Notes: a model not told the origin generated them from the sequence alone. A DNA stretch of 64,000 nucleotides from Daphnia carinata (GCF_022539665.2 NC_081338.1:1674001-1738000); one strand, 5' to 3'. Counted from the stretch's first letter, positions 1 to 10,379 are shown. A program made the numbers and translations.

Positions 1-720
1 GTCGGACGTCGGGTTTCGTAGACGTCATGAGCCCCGTCCACGTCCATGCCTAATAGGACCTGGACACTTGTGGGCTGCACAGGAAGAGTTAAGCCTCTTA
101 AATGGTCCCACTTTCCTATCGATAATCCAGTTCTTGAATGGTCACTCAAATTCAGATTAGGCACGGTACGGGCGTCGGAGACTTTAAACACGTGCTTTCC
201 ATCAGTTGACGTCACGTCGAAATTGGTGCAATAGGAGCGTATGGATGGAGAGATTCCGCAAAAAGTCCCAAAGTAACGAGTTTTTGGTACTCCGTGTAGA
301 CCAATACGTTTGGCTAAGTCTGCGTCGATCAGACTTACTTGGCTTCCAGAATTGAGGAGGGCAAAGGTTTCGATGGTATGCCAAATCGTCTTTAGAAGCA
401 CTGGTACGACGGCTAATAAGACGTTCGGTGTGTGTGTTTGAGTCAAGGCTATGTTTCCTTCGGAGGGTTTTGAACGTGAGGATGTATTGTACTCTGCCGG
501 GGTTTTCTGGTACAAGCGAGGGCAGCCGTGTAACGCCGGATGGTGTGCAGATTTACACCCATCGATTCCGCATATCTTTCCTGACGTGCAATCTGCACCT
601 CCGTGGGCTTGTCCCAGACATCGGTAACAGCATCCTCTGGATCTCACAAATTTCGTGCGTTCATCGGGTTGGAGCGCTCTAAATTTAAAGCAATCTTGTA
701 TCCGATGACCTTTCTCACAC
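1..720 (-). pseudogene. BEL/Pao Pol N-terminus: zinc-knuckle region and aspartic protease (partial)
   Basis: Reading the minus strand from about 720 to the window edge gives one open frame. It begins with cysteine/histidine-rich sequence (CEKGHRIQDC, then CCYRCLGQAHGGADC), the zinc-knuckle region that ends BEL/Pao Gag. It continues into the retroviral-type aspartic protease of this superfamily: a catalytic-loop motif near 340-360 (ALLNSGSQVSLID) and a downstream flap/strand motif VQVLLGMDVDG near 40-70. The family consensus at the active site is LLD(S/T)GS; here the Asp codon reads AAT (Asn), which should abolish catalysis. The frame differs from the neighbouring Gag ORF, so a frameshift lies near 700-720. 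Reverse transcriptase and integrase would lie to the left, outside the window. Confidence 0.85.
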
Positions 721-1471
721 TACGTATTAGTTTTGGTCTGACGTTTGTGTGGTAGTGTCTGGGTGTTGAACCGTTCACTATCTTCGGCAGTTTACCACGA
801 TTCCCCCTCTCTTCCAACGATTTCGTTGTCGTGACGTGTAGAGAGCCGTAGAGCTCGCCGAGCGATTCAGTTTCAATCCAGTCGTTGAAATCGAGCAGAG
901 TAGGCTGATTCGGCAAAATTCCCGTGACGTGGGATCCCCATTTCCGACGTAAAGTTACTGGCAGTTTGCCTAACAATTGGGTCAGCAATGTGGTCGACTT
1001 CAACTCCATGTCGAAACCCGTTCCTTGTAAAGCTGCTACGGCCGAGTTCAATTCAGCAACGAAATGTGACAGGGAACTATACTCTTCCTTCACTGTCTGT
1101 AGCCGCGCCAGTGATTCCAGATGTGCCCTCGCAATTAGATATGGGTGCCCGTACCTCTTCGTTAAAGCGTCCAGTGCTGCTTGAAAATTCTTGCCATCAT
1201 AGAGGAGGTTAATAATTCGATTTGCCACCTGAGGCGTTAGAGATTCGCGTAACAACACCAAGCGCTGTGAATCGTCTAACAAGCCATTGGAAACTTGGCT
1301 CTTGAAATTCGCCAGGAAAAGAGCCCACTCTCTTGGGTCACCGTTAAACGGCTTCAGCGGCTTAGGCTGCCTCACCAATGTGAGCGCATGCGGCGTTGCG
1401 GGAAATCTTTCCGGATTAATTTGGTCTTCTAGTTTCACCCAAGTTTTCGGCACACTTTTCTTCCTTTTCAC
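644..1471 (-). pseudogene. BEL/Pao Gag core (DUF1759-like)
   Basis: About 275 codons of Gag-like sequence. The segment from FNGDPREWALFLANFK through RLVLLRESL, ALDALTKRYGHP and LTQLLGKLP is the typical DUF1759 region of Pao/BEL retrotransposon Gag. This frame has no ATG at its left end: it overlaps the preceding Gag ORF by about 55 bp in another frame, and downstream it is left for the zinc-knuckle frame. This shows two single-base shifts relative to one continuous Gag-Pol reading. Gag would form the particle and bind RNA. The element is probably non-autonomous now. Confidence 0.85.
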
Positions 1472-2204
1472 TCGGAGACGTCTTCCACTCTACTGGGGAG
1501 GCCCGAGACTGGTCTCCAATTTCTTCTTGGGAATCGTCGAGCTCATGAATATCTTCCTCTTTGGCATCCTGCTCCCGCTGCTTTGCTTGTTTTACGCGTT
1601 CATCCAACATTTCTTCTTCGTGCTGTAATTCCAACAATCTCCTCTTATGTTGTATCTCTTTCTTCTTTATCTCTGCTTCCCTTTCTTCTTCCTTCCGCTC
1701 CCTCTCCGCCTCTCTTGCTCGTCGTGAAGCTATTGAAATTGATGAGGCAGTGGTCATGGTTTTACGTTGGCGGGAGCGCAGTTCTCTGTCGACATCTATC
1801 AGCCATGACTCTCGTAAGTCTTCTACCTCTATTATCCGTGTCCAAGCAGACGCGAGTTGTTTTTTGCTTTCCGGTAGGCCCTCTTTGTTTAAGTATGCAA
1901 TATTATAGTCGATACATTCGTCCGCCAGCTGCATGAACGTCTCTCTCACCGTTCGGATCTCCGATTTGGATTTCTCTTCATCCAACAGTTTCTTCAATCG
2001 TGTAAGTGTTCTTGTAAGTTTATTCTTTGCAGCCTTCCTTAGGGCAAGAAGCTCTTCAGCAGACAAGCTACCTAAATGCAGATTTTCCTCATCCTCTGTT
2101 TCCGTTTTTTGTCGCGTAGTCGGTGGGTTAAGCATAATGGGTGGGCAAGCATTCGTTGAACTAGGTGGTACTCCAGACACCACCTCCTCTTCCTTTGTGG
2201 CCAT
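1416..2204 (-). pseudogene. BEL/Pao Gag N-terminus, charged coiled coil
   Basis: The first ATG with a good context (GCCATGGCC) is at 2204. The first ~60 residues are Pro/Ser/Thr-rich and are followed by leucine-heptad sequence (LSAEELLALRKAAKNKL). Near the end is a very charged Arg/Glu stretch (AREAERERKEEEREAEIKKK), typical of a long coiled coil upstream of the DUF1759 region in these Gags. The frame ends at 1416, where the neighbouring frame takes over (SVPKTWVKLEDQINPERF), so the junction is a frameshift rather than a real C-terminus. Confidence 0.75.
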
Positions 2205-2289
2205 GGCTGGCCAAACTGCTGGTACCCAGGAAAGCAGCTCCAATACCGTCCGTACCGAATAGTCACCAAAGGTGCCTACCAAATTGGCG

Positions 2290-2545
2290 AAGCGTTAATC
2301 GTGACCGAGTTAAGCAAAGTCGAGTTGAAAATAAGAAGGCGTTAAATCGAGGTCGAGACTCGAGCCAGGTCGAGTTCAAATGAGGAAGCGTGATAGCCGA
2401 GATCGAGAACCGGGCCAGGTCGAGATGAGATGAGGAAGCGTGATAGCCGAGATCGAGAGCCGGGCCAGGTCGTGTTCAAATGAGGAAGCGTGATAACCGA
2501 GATCGAGAGCCGGGCCAGGTAGTAATGAGAATGATGAAGCGTGCT
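2290..2545. repeat. 50-bp tandem repeat in BEL leader
   Basis: Roughly five copies of a 50-bp unit containing GAGGAAGCGTGATAGCCGAG. The landmark GAGGAAGCG recurs at 2382, 2432 and 2482, exactly 50 bp apart, with degenerate copies near 2333 and 2533. It lies between the Gag ATG and the primer binding site of the minus-strand BEL element, so it is in the untranslated leader. Confidence 0.9.
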
Positions 2546-2726
2546 TCTCTGTCAAGCGGGGCTTGACCATGAAGACAAGATTGACAGCAAGAATCTTTAA
2601 TTATAAGTTGTGGTGATATGCCTCGACAGTTTAAGGCGTGGAGCCTGTCGAGTCTTTTGCAAACACGTCTAAACAACTTATACCAATAAGGATTCCTGCT
2701 TACCTCGTTAAAGACAAATTCACAAT

Positions 2727-2744
2727 TTCCCGGTCGATGCACCA
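2727..2744 (-). promoter_or_regulatory. Primer binding site, tRNA-Gly type
   Basis: On the minus strand these 18 bases read TGGTGCATCGACCGGGAA. This is complementary to the 3' end (with CCA) of a typical eukaryotic tRNA-Gly(GCC), with one mismatch in 18 against the sequence I know. Glycine tRNA primers are common in BEL/Pao elements, and the position just inside the expected 5' LTR fits. The tRNA match is from memory of the tRNA consensus. Confidence 0.7.
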
Positions 2745-2748
2745 TAAA

Positions 2749-3240
2749 TGTGACGTATCGAGAAGTTAATTTGCAATGAGGTGATGATGATGAGATGTAT
2801 TTGCCACAATGATGATGTGATACGATACAAAAAAAAACGAAAATTCAACTACGTTAAAGTGCCCAGAGACACATGTAGCAAAAAGTTACAGTGCTTGTAA
2901 CAAGAACGAGTCGTATGACTTTCCAGACAAAAAAAAACGAGACTGACCCAAGTCGGGCCTTTCTTCTCTTGAATTTTCTGCTTCCCCTTCCCTTGGGACT
3001 GAAGGGGTTGGGGGCAACAACGCGCTTTTAATTAAGCTATGCGTATGCGCATACGGTTTGTTCCATTGGGAACAAATACTTTTATTGATATTGCCCATTG
3101 AAGGCCCCAAACGTCTTTACACCAAGGATTCATACATAATAACTTATTATAGTAGCCAGAGAAAAACCAAATAAATGCCTTTCTAGATTTTTATTGTATC
3201 CTTTTTCGGGAAAGCGTTAACATTTATGGGTTTGTGAACA
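2749..3240 (-). mobile_element. Probable 5' LTR of BEL/Pao element
   Basis: The LTR is inferred from position. On the minus strand a segment beginning TGTTCACAAACCC (3240) and ending GTCACA (2749) lies just outside the primer binding site, with TG...CA ends and about 492 bp. The partner LTR would be left of the window, so the boundaries cannot be confirmed. AT-rich stretches and two runs of CAAAAAAAAACG lie inside it. Confidence 0.45.
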
Positions 3241-3433
3241 ACCTTGCCTATGAATTTCCAAGGAACACCCGCCGGGCGTAGTTATGATACAAGTCTGCTT
3301 TATAATCGCACAAGTCCACATAACGAATTCGAGTATTAAACCTCCAGGCAACTACGCCGCAACAACAGGGACAAAAAAAGCATCTTCCAGTTCCAATGCC
3401 ACAGCGTACAAATCTAGACGAAGCAGACATGAG

Positions 3434-3800
3434 GTGTTAACTTTAAACCGTTCAAAATGGAAACAGTCCAATGGTAGCAGCCCGAAGGCTGGGGAAGTTG
3501 GTGTTAAAATCATCGCATCCGGGGTGTGCCACACTTTTTTATCATCCGCGGAGGAGCTGGTCCTCAAGTATTTCCTTGCATTTTTTGGCCACAAAGGTGC
3601 AGGAATTGTTGAAAGTGTGGGCCTAGGAAGGACAAGCGTTGCTCCAGGTATTTATTTAAAATCTGTTCGTGCTGTGATTTTTCTTGCTATCAATCTCTGA
3701 TAGGTGATCTTGTTATCTCATTATATACGCCTCAATGTTACGCATGTGACAACTGCAAGTCACCCTAAACAAACATATGTACAAAAGACGAAATGTTATC
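3434..3800 (+). pseudogene. Class III alcohol dehydrogenase (S-(hydroxymethyl)glutathione dehydrogenase) fragment
   Basis: Plus-strand codons read PKAGEVGVKIIASGVCHT, then GHKGAGIVESVG and TSVAPG: the N-terminal catalytic-domain region of zinc alcohol dehydrogenases, including the first zinc ligand Cys of GVCHT. The consensus second ligand region GHE is altered to GHK. A GT...AG intron at about 3648-3714 separates this from GDLVISLYTPQC and CDNCKSP, the start of the structural-zinc loop. There the family CKSPKTN reads CKSP-stop-TN (AAA to TAA). Upstream, METVQ and VAAPKAGEV-like pieces fall in different frames. Homology stops near 3800. Keeping an intron argues for a genomic duplicate, not a processed retrocopy. 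If functional it would oxidise glutathione-bound formaldehyde; here it is dead. Confidence 0.8.
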
Positions 3801-4740
3801 GGTACCATTTCTTTTTTTTTATAAAGCCACCTACCGAACGATTAGAGTGATCGGATTATGTTCCACGAGTGTTCAGATTTTTGAGTGATGGGGCGTCCAG
3901 GTCACACCTGCAATGAACGAGTAGGGAAGCACAACAAGGTCTCTCATTAATGAAAATCTGTTTAATTCCATAATTTTAATTTTATTTGATAGGAGTGTTC
4001 AACGTTCGCCGAGTACTCAGTCGTTAATGAAACCAGCATCACTAGGATTTTGTTTTCTTTGTCGATTAGAAATAAAATGATTTATAATCTATTTTTTTCA
4101 ATCACATTTCTATGCAATTTGTCTACAAGTTTCGTTTACAAGCAGGCCACTATTGAGAAATCTATTATCCGTTTGTCCATGACAATTAACGAATTATAAT
4201 AATGATATTGGCACATTTTCACCGACAAATACTTGTGTTGGTTAATACCTCGTTCGAAATTTGGCCGACGTCAAGCGAGTTTTCGGTGCACTGTCAGTCA
4301 AAGGTGGTTCAGAAGACTGATGGCAGAAGTCTATCGAGTGAACTTAGGAGAACGGTAAAGAAACTAATAGTTTTTTGTAACCTTAATTTGGTAATGCAAA
4401 TAAAACTAAGGCCATACGTTTGGTTCTGATTGCATTTGATCTGGTACTTGTTCATCAGCATACTAGTTCCCGTTAAACTTATCGATCGATGTACAGGTGA
4501 GATAGTTGAAATAGGATTTTTTAGAGTGACGTGGCTAATAGCCGAGCTTTTGTTCGTTTTGGGCTTTTCCTTTTTGCAAAAGTGAACTTTCACGACTATT
4601 TAGACGAACAACAAAAGAAAGAACACACTAGAACCCAAGCCAAACACCATCCTGAAAAATTTAAATTTATGTTTTTAAACAAGTAGGAGAGGTTAACTGT
4701 CAATAAAGATCAATAGCATAAAAAACGGAAAAAAGTAAGA
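3801..4740. other. No recognisable gene
   Basis: AT-rich sequence with only short, unconvincing open frames. I see no terminal repeats, RNA-gene motifs or family similarity here. Confidence 0.6.
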
Positions 4741-4744
4741 GGTG

Positions 4745-5040
4745 TCCTGTCCGGGACAGAGTCTTTTGGGCTAGTTGCCAAAAGGACTCTAGGTTTCTGA
4801 CACTAGGACCTTTGACCTCGACAGTTGGACATATGGTTCACGACGAAAGGACCTCTGTCTACCGGCTTTTGGACTAGTGGTTCCCGACGTTTGGGTGCAA
4901 CAAAAAATTGTTGTTGAACCCAACGAGTGGTACACTTGACGCCATGAGGATTCCAGTGCAATCGGCGTTAGGGCTTTTGACTCTTTATTTTTACTTGACG
5001 ATTGGGACTGTAAACATCAAACGGATTTGTATGGAAGCGA
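4745..5040 (+). repeat. Dispersed CCGAC-rich repeat, copy A
   Basis: This shares long blocks with 15384-15735 (opposite strand) and 20285-20565. Examples are TTGGACTAGTGGTT followed by CCCGACGTTTGG, then TTGTTGAACCCAACGAG, and GGATTCCAGTGCAATCGGCG. There is no coding capacity. It abuts the inverted exon array that starts at about 5041. Confidence 0.8.
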
Positions 5041-5562
5041 CAAGTGGACTCCCGATCCAGCGACAAATCTTACATTTGTTATTGATCAACAAACAATAAC
5101 ACAAGTTTTCTCGAGTTCCCAATGTGAATAGGAAGTAAAAGGTAAGGTTAACAGAGACATTCTTTAAACAATACTATGAAATAAATGAATAAATTCTATT
5201 GTTCTTTACAGCGCAAACTCTTACCTCTGTGATTAATAAACGGCTAACAGTGGAATTCCCAATGTGAATATGCTGAAAAGGTAGAGCTAACACATCAAAT
5301 CTTCAAACAATACTTACAATTTAACAACAATACAATTTAAATGAACCAATTGTATTGTTATTACAACACAAGATCTTACATCCGCTATTGATCAACAGCT
5401 CAAGTTTACTCGACTTCCCAATGTGAAAATGCAGCAAAAGGCAGAAGACACAACTTCTTCAAATATTATTATGAATTTAACGAATGTATAACATCGCTGT
5501 TTACAGCATCCAATACATTCTTGGAAACCCGTATGGTAGCAGTATTGACACAAACAGGTAAC
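5041..5562 (+). pseudogene. Inverted partial copy of the small-exon array
   Basis: Three or four exon-like modules of about 80 nt are separated by 70-90 bp AT-rich introns. They start at about 5041, 5211 and 5370, with a fourth, diverged one at 5509-5562 (preceded by TTTACAG, followed by GTAACT). The conserved core is ATCTTACATCTGCTATTGATC at the start and CCCAATGTGAA near the end. Modules carry stop codons or deletions. The same exon module occurs on the opposite strand at 7698-8072, so this is a decayed inverted duplicate of part of that gene. Confidence 0.6.
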
Positions 5563-5754
5563 TGCACCAAAAGGAAACATTTAAGCAACTAGTTGTCGCC
5601 CAGGAACACCAGGTCTTCGCTGTCTTCGTGCTCGCTGAATAAAATTGTGCTCGGTTAGAATTATTGGAAAGGTAAGTGTCAAGTTTTAAAAACGTACCAT
5701 TGGCGGATTGTCAGCCGGCTGACGTGCCGGTTAAAAAAAAGTTGGAACTCATTT

Positions 5755-6120
5755 CTAAGAAATGGTAGATGTGACGCGGCCGCTTGCCAACAATTCTTGA
5801 TTTGCAATGACGGTGTGGTCTATGTAACGTTGATTAGGAACTTGAGGTCTTCTTATTGTTTTGTAGTTAGCTGCAAGTTCGCTGTCTATGCGAACATCCC
5901 GTTCAACTTTTTGTAAATGTCCTTAACAATGAAAGAACAATTAAATAAGGCAAACAATAACAAAAGAAATAATGCAAATTAGGCTACTTACGAATGAATT
6001 TCCAAAAATTTTGATGTTGTCCATCGCATCGCCTGTTGAACCAACGATGGAAAATTTCAACTTCATTTGGGTCCGCCTTCCATTGCCGTTTACACAAAAT
6101 TCCCTCGGTGTGAAAATTAC
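5755..6120 (-). pseudogene. MULE transposase C-terminal fragment, two exons
   Basis: Exon 6120-5992 reads NFHTEGILCKRQWKADP then NEVEIFHRWFNRRCDGQHQ and NFWKFIRHLQ. Exon 5930-5755 continues KVERDVRIDSELAANYKTI and RRPQVPNQRYIDHTV to a TAG. They join in phase across a 61-bp GTAAGT...AAG intron (5931-5991). The E-x-FHRWF...FW-x-F-x-x-L-x-K pattern is the helical C-terminal segment seen next to MULE-type DDE transposases in many animals. The catalytic domain is missing, so only the 3' end survives. A small inverted-repeat element sits just upstream at 6144-6241. Confidence 0.7.
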
Positions 6121-6143
6121 TATCCAGTTATTATGAAAATATT

Positions 6144-6241
6144 AGGCGCTGAACTCACTACGCTTTTTTCAGACAGCTAACACAGTTTCTTTTAAAAGCA
6201 GACGTATTTCTGTTTGTTTTTACGTCATGAGTTCAGCGCCT
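6144..6241. repeat. Short inverted-repeat (hairpin) element
   Basis: A 14-bp perfect inverted repeat, AGGCGCTGAACTCA ... TGAGTTCAGCGCCT, bounds a 98-bp AT-rich insert. It is either a very small MITE-like insertion or a hairpin. No convincing target-site duplication is visible. Confidence 0.6.
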
Positions 6242-6909
6242 CAATTGGGAACAAGATAGACTATTTTTGACGGGAAAAACTTAGTACCGTCCTCACTTAA
6301 AAAAATCCCCGTTCCCAAAATAGTAAATATTAAGTTATACTTCTAAAATGGGATATACTTTAATGAATATCCTATCGATTAATGTAATTGCGGCGTCTAG
6401 AAAACATTTTCTTATATTAAACAAAAATGTCAAAAAATGAGGTAGTATCATTAGGCATCCTATGAGCACAACGCAGTAATCGGATAATACATGACTAGCA
6501 TGCAAGTCAAAAAGTCTTATATATAAAATATATAAAAAAATTTTGCTGGATAGTCCATTGTTTAACATCAGGGCAAAATTTTAATTTTTTGTCGTCATTT
6601 TTAGTGGCCTTTTTTTACTTTAGCGCAAGGGACCCTATCGCCATAAGACACCATGTTAAAAAGCCCCAAAAACCCTTGGTGTTCTAATACTAAGGGCGGG
6701 TACTGTATATGTTTGTACATAATTTACAGGTAACTGACATGAGAGCCAACGACTTGCCTCAGTGTAAAACAATGGAAGCAGAAACAACTTGTACGTGAAG
6801 AATACAAATCAAATCACAATACTTAAAAGTTTTAATGAGATCAACGGCGAAAATTACAAGAATTTATGTTCAGAAAAGATGCAGAAGATGCAAGATGCTT
6901 CTCACAAAA

Positions 6910-8513
6910 CTATTCGATCACATCAACGCCATCGAATTCTAAATTCCGGCCAAGAGGTATGACGTAAGTTATGCTTCCAACAGCACTATTGGTTCTCTAT
7001 TACAATTGGAGAAGCATTGGTTAGTAGACACACGAATTGAAAATAAATAACTACGTTTACCTGAACATAGGTCATGTCCGAGGACATATCCAGTAGCAAA
7101 ATAGCAGGAAAAGTGTTTGGTATTGGTGCCCAGCTAAAGGTGGGTACGTTCTTGAAATAATGAATCATACTTCATTAGTGTTTTTGTAAGTGAGATGCAG
7201 GCAAAATGAAACTTACCTGAAAATTACATCCTGCAATTCTTCCGCAGTAGCATCGGTGAAAACTAAAACTTCTCTAAGACCTATTCCAAGTTTGTTCAAC
7301 AAAACGTAATCCTGGCTATTTGGGATTTTCTTTGGGTATTGGGCTGGAAGGCAAAGAAATTTCCATTTGATGATACTCCTGTTTGTGCTCATTTTCTCCC
7401 CGACTATCTCATTCTGTTTTAAGAAACAGGAAGAATTTACACAACCAATTTTTAAAGCCTAACAAACCTAGATTCTTATGATATATCATGTTTTACTTAC
7501 CATTGTTCCAGTCTTGGCAGTAAAATCCAAATTTATGGCAGATTTGAGTATGCCGCTGTTTGTCTTTTCGTTCTTCAGCAAACTTGGGCTGTTGGCTCTT
7601 GATCAATAGTAAAGGTAAGTGTTGGTGATGCAAATAACAATATAATACATTCGTTAATTTCATAGTACTATTTGAAGACTTACTACGTAAGCTTTACCTT
7701 TTACTGCATATTAACATTAGACAACTGAGAAAATTTGGGCTGTTGGTTGTTGATCAATAGCAGATGTAAGATCTTCTGCTGTAATAACAATACAATTAGC
7801 TCATTAATTTCAGAATAGTATTTGCAGATTTGATGTGTTAACTTTACCTTTTTCTGCAGGTTCACATTGGGCGAATGACATATCCTAGGTTATTGGCTGT
7901 TCATCAACAGCACAGGTAAGAACTTGTACTGTAAATACAATATAATTCATTTACTCACTTGAGTATTATTTGAAGAATAACTGCGTTACCATTACTTTTT
8001 TTCCATATATACATTCGTTACTCGAATCAAGTATGGCTGTTGACTTTGAGTCAGTAGACTTATGAGCTCACACTGTAAATGAAAAAATGATGTGCTCATT
8101 AATTACTTAATAGAGTTCAAAGAATTATTTCCTGTTATTACCTTTTCTTCAAAAATCACATTTTTTAATAACAGACATGAAGTGGTCATACCCGTGCCAT
8201 ACAAGGTCTCGAATAGCATATGCAGTAAGATTATAGGGAATTGTTTGTATTGCTACACCATACCTTAGTGCCTTGAATAATACTAAGCATAAGTAAATTT
8301 AAGTAATAAAAATTAGTACGTTTTACCTCTACCATCAGCACATAATGAACAAGCTCACGAATTCCTGCTTGAGAAAAATTAATTTGTTCCGGGAAAATAG
8401 CTTCTATATTATTCGTAAGGTAGCTTTCAGTTTTGCCAAACAGCTGTTAAGGAAGACGAAGGAATATTTTAGTAAAAGAAATCATTATGTTTGAATAAAA
8501 GCAACAACTTACG
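6910..8513 (-). pseudogene. Multi-exon gene of unknown function with repeated small exons
   Basis: A consistent minus-strand exon chain is visible. 8513 upward ends NNPQRVNA at GTAAGT. Exon 8443-8327 encodes LFGKTESYLTNNIEAIFPEQ and more. Exon 8271-8142 encodes ALRYGVAIQTIPYNLTAYA then IRDLVWHGYDHFM. The 81-nt repeated exons follow, then 7635-7501 (QICHKFGFYCQDWNN), 7403-7217 (WKFLCLPAQYPKKIPNSQ, then LREVLVFTDATAEELQDVIF), 7150-7071, and 6996-6910 ending in TAG (AVGSITYVIPLGRNLEF). Introns are 55-85 bp GT-AG and mostly join in phase. Stops in some repeated exons and a probable frameshift in 7150-7071 suggest decay. I do not recognise the family with confidence; the W-x-F-x-CL...TAEELQ...YPPL pattern recalls uncharacterised invertebrate proteins. 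The Tc1 element lies directly upstream. Confidence 0.5.
7698..8072 (-). repeat. Tandem 81-nt exon array
   Basis: Exons at 7698-7778 and 7848-7928 are each exactly 81 nt (27 codons, phase 0/0). A degenerate third lies at about 7996-8072. Each is preceded by T-rich TTTACAG/TTACAG and followed by GTAAAG or GTAATG; the repeat period is about 150 bp. Readings follow the pattern KILHLLLIN-QQPKF...NVNMQ-K, with a stop near the middle of the second and at the end of the first. The next exon (to 7501) starts with the same module (LLLIKSQQPKF) but its expected acceptor AG is lost. Confidence 0.6.
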
Positions 8514-8689
8514 GCGTTTACCCTCTGTGGGTTGTTAGGGATGAAATAATACCATATATGGCATTAACTTTTAACCTACCACAATCGTGTTCAATTGCAG
8601 CTTTCATAACATCACTATTGTTTTTTGTGTAGGATTTCAAGTGCGCAAGACATTCTTTCGATTTTGACGTAATTTTTTACTATTGTATA

Positions 8690-9165
8690 CAGTACCCACC
8701 AAACGATTAGGTACACCCCTGTTTTTTCAATGCATTCTTATGGTGCTACGTGTCTCGGGAAAACTGAAATATCTTTTTAACAGTTAGAGCTAAATTTTTT
8801 TTCTTTTTCCCTTTATCAGGAGAAATGATGCTCTACAAGTTTAACACACGTGAAAAAATTGTAGGAGTTACACTTAGGGCGGTAAGGTATCGTTCACTTC
8901 ATTAGGTACACCCAACTAACCCCAATAAACGCCATGTTAAAAGCAGCGTTTAAAAAAAAACAAATAAAATACTTCGAAACAAGCTTAAATTTACTTATTT
9001 TTTTCAAACGACGCGCCGCTTATTGCTCTATTTGAAGAAAATATATTTATTAAATTATACCAACTGAAAAAAAAACATCCCTATATCCCAAAGTTGGGGC
9101 ACTCAGAGTGTTCCGAGGCAAAATCATGATTTGTGCCGGCGCCACTAGAGGCGCTGGTTATAATA
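8690..9165. repeat. Left terminal inverted repeat of the Tc1-like element
   Basis: It matches the reverse complement of 13735-14204 with scattered substitutions. Shared landmarks are GGTACACCCCT, CTACGTGTCTCGGGAAAACTG, ACACTTAGGGCGGTAA, CGTTCACTTCATTAGGTAC and, furthest in, AGAGGCGCTGG. A second copy of the GGTACACCC box, about 220 bp in, may be an internal transposase binding site. Confidence 0.88.
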
Positions 9166-9239
9166 TTTCAAGTATTCTCGCACTTTTGTAGAGTTGTGGA
9201 ATATAACGATACTAGTATATGGTGGCCCGTCCCAGGACG

Positions 9240-9370
9240 GTTATAGTTAGAGCCTAGTTTTAAGTGTCTGCCCTACCGTACTCAGCGATTATTGTCTGCC
9301 TATATTTCAGCGATTTGTGTCTGCCTTATTGTTGTCTATATTTCAGCGATTTGTGTCTGCCCTATTTTAT
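9240..9370. repeat. Short TGTCTGCC / TTTCAGCGATT repeats
   Basis: Three or four imperfect direct copies of a ~30-45 bp unit with TGTCTGCC and TTTCAGCGATTTGTGTCTGCC. They lie just inside the left inverted repeat of the Tc1-like element. No coding function is seen. Confidence 0.6.
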
Positions 9371-10379
9371 TTAAACGACCTGATTGTTTTTTTCTGATCA
9401 TGTAGGTATTTTGCCCTTTTCTATTTTCTTATGGTCTTGCCTTTGCAACTCTTTGAGCCCTTTTTTCGGTTTACTTTCTAATTTCTCCTCCTCTTCGGCA
9501 TCCGTCAGTGACGGCGTGGTGGCATTTTTATTACCAAATAATTCATGGTTTCGTAATAATTTATGAGAGAGGTCTTTTCGAGGGAAAGCACAAGCAATAG
9601 CACAAAGAAGCACAACCTTTATACCCACACGGCACCGTCCCAGACAGTTTCACAATGTACTATCCGAGTGCTTAAACCTTTTAACGTTGCTTGCCAAAAC
9701 ACCTAATAATACTATGTCTCTGAACACGAATTATCGAAGGACTTTTCTGAAGTAACCAGCTCTGCATTCTTCCGGCCTCACCTAATCTTGGGCTCGGAGC
9801 AAGCCTGCCAACGAACCATCAACCGCACAGAACTTGTGTGTTATAGTAACTTAAAAAGGACCATCAGAAGAAGTTAGTTTTTTCGGTGCCGCGTTTGACC
9901 CAATAACCTCTTTGGTAGGAGACGATGAGGTTCGGGAATACTTGCTTAATTGAATATTGAAGTGTAAATATTATTGTAAGCGGAGGAGGCGGTAGTATGC
10001 GTCACGGAATAATTTCGTTGTGGCAATCGAAATGAACTCAACGTATTTCTACCAAAATTAGAAAAATTATAATGAAAATAAACTTATGTGAAATAACAGT
10101 AAGACCTTGTTGGACAACAATTATTTATAATGAAATTTTCAAATTACCACAGAAGACCATTTTCGCCTTTAAGAATTCAACTTGAAACAATGTTCGTGCT
10201 GTACTGTCGTTCTGGAATGACTCCGTTCTAAGATTTTAAAGACCACACCATCTTCAGAAATATTCTACGCCGTCAGCCTTTCTGTCACTAAATTTCCCTC
10301 CAAAAAGTCTGTGTTCTAACAATTTGATGGCAATTCCATTTCAAATACCTAGATTTCGTGCTTAGAAAGTGAAACATGT

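Noticed and set aside
7590-8170. The ~150-bp periodicity as a simple satellite or a CRISPR-like array.
   Set aside because: The units carry alternating coding-like and intron-like parts with splice sites and diverge too much; the context is eukaryotic.
9398-9628. A minus-strand ORF that looks like a small secreted protein with a signal peptide.
   Set aside because: Its first codon is GTG, not ATG; no splice-supported start exists, and the apparent signal depends on reading that codon as Met.
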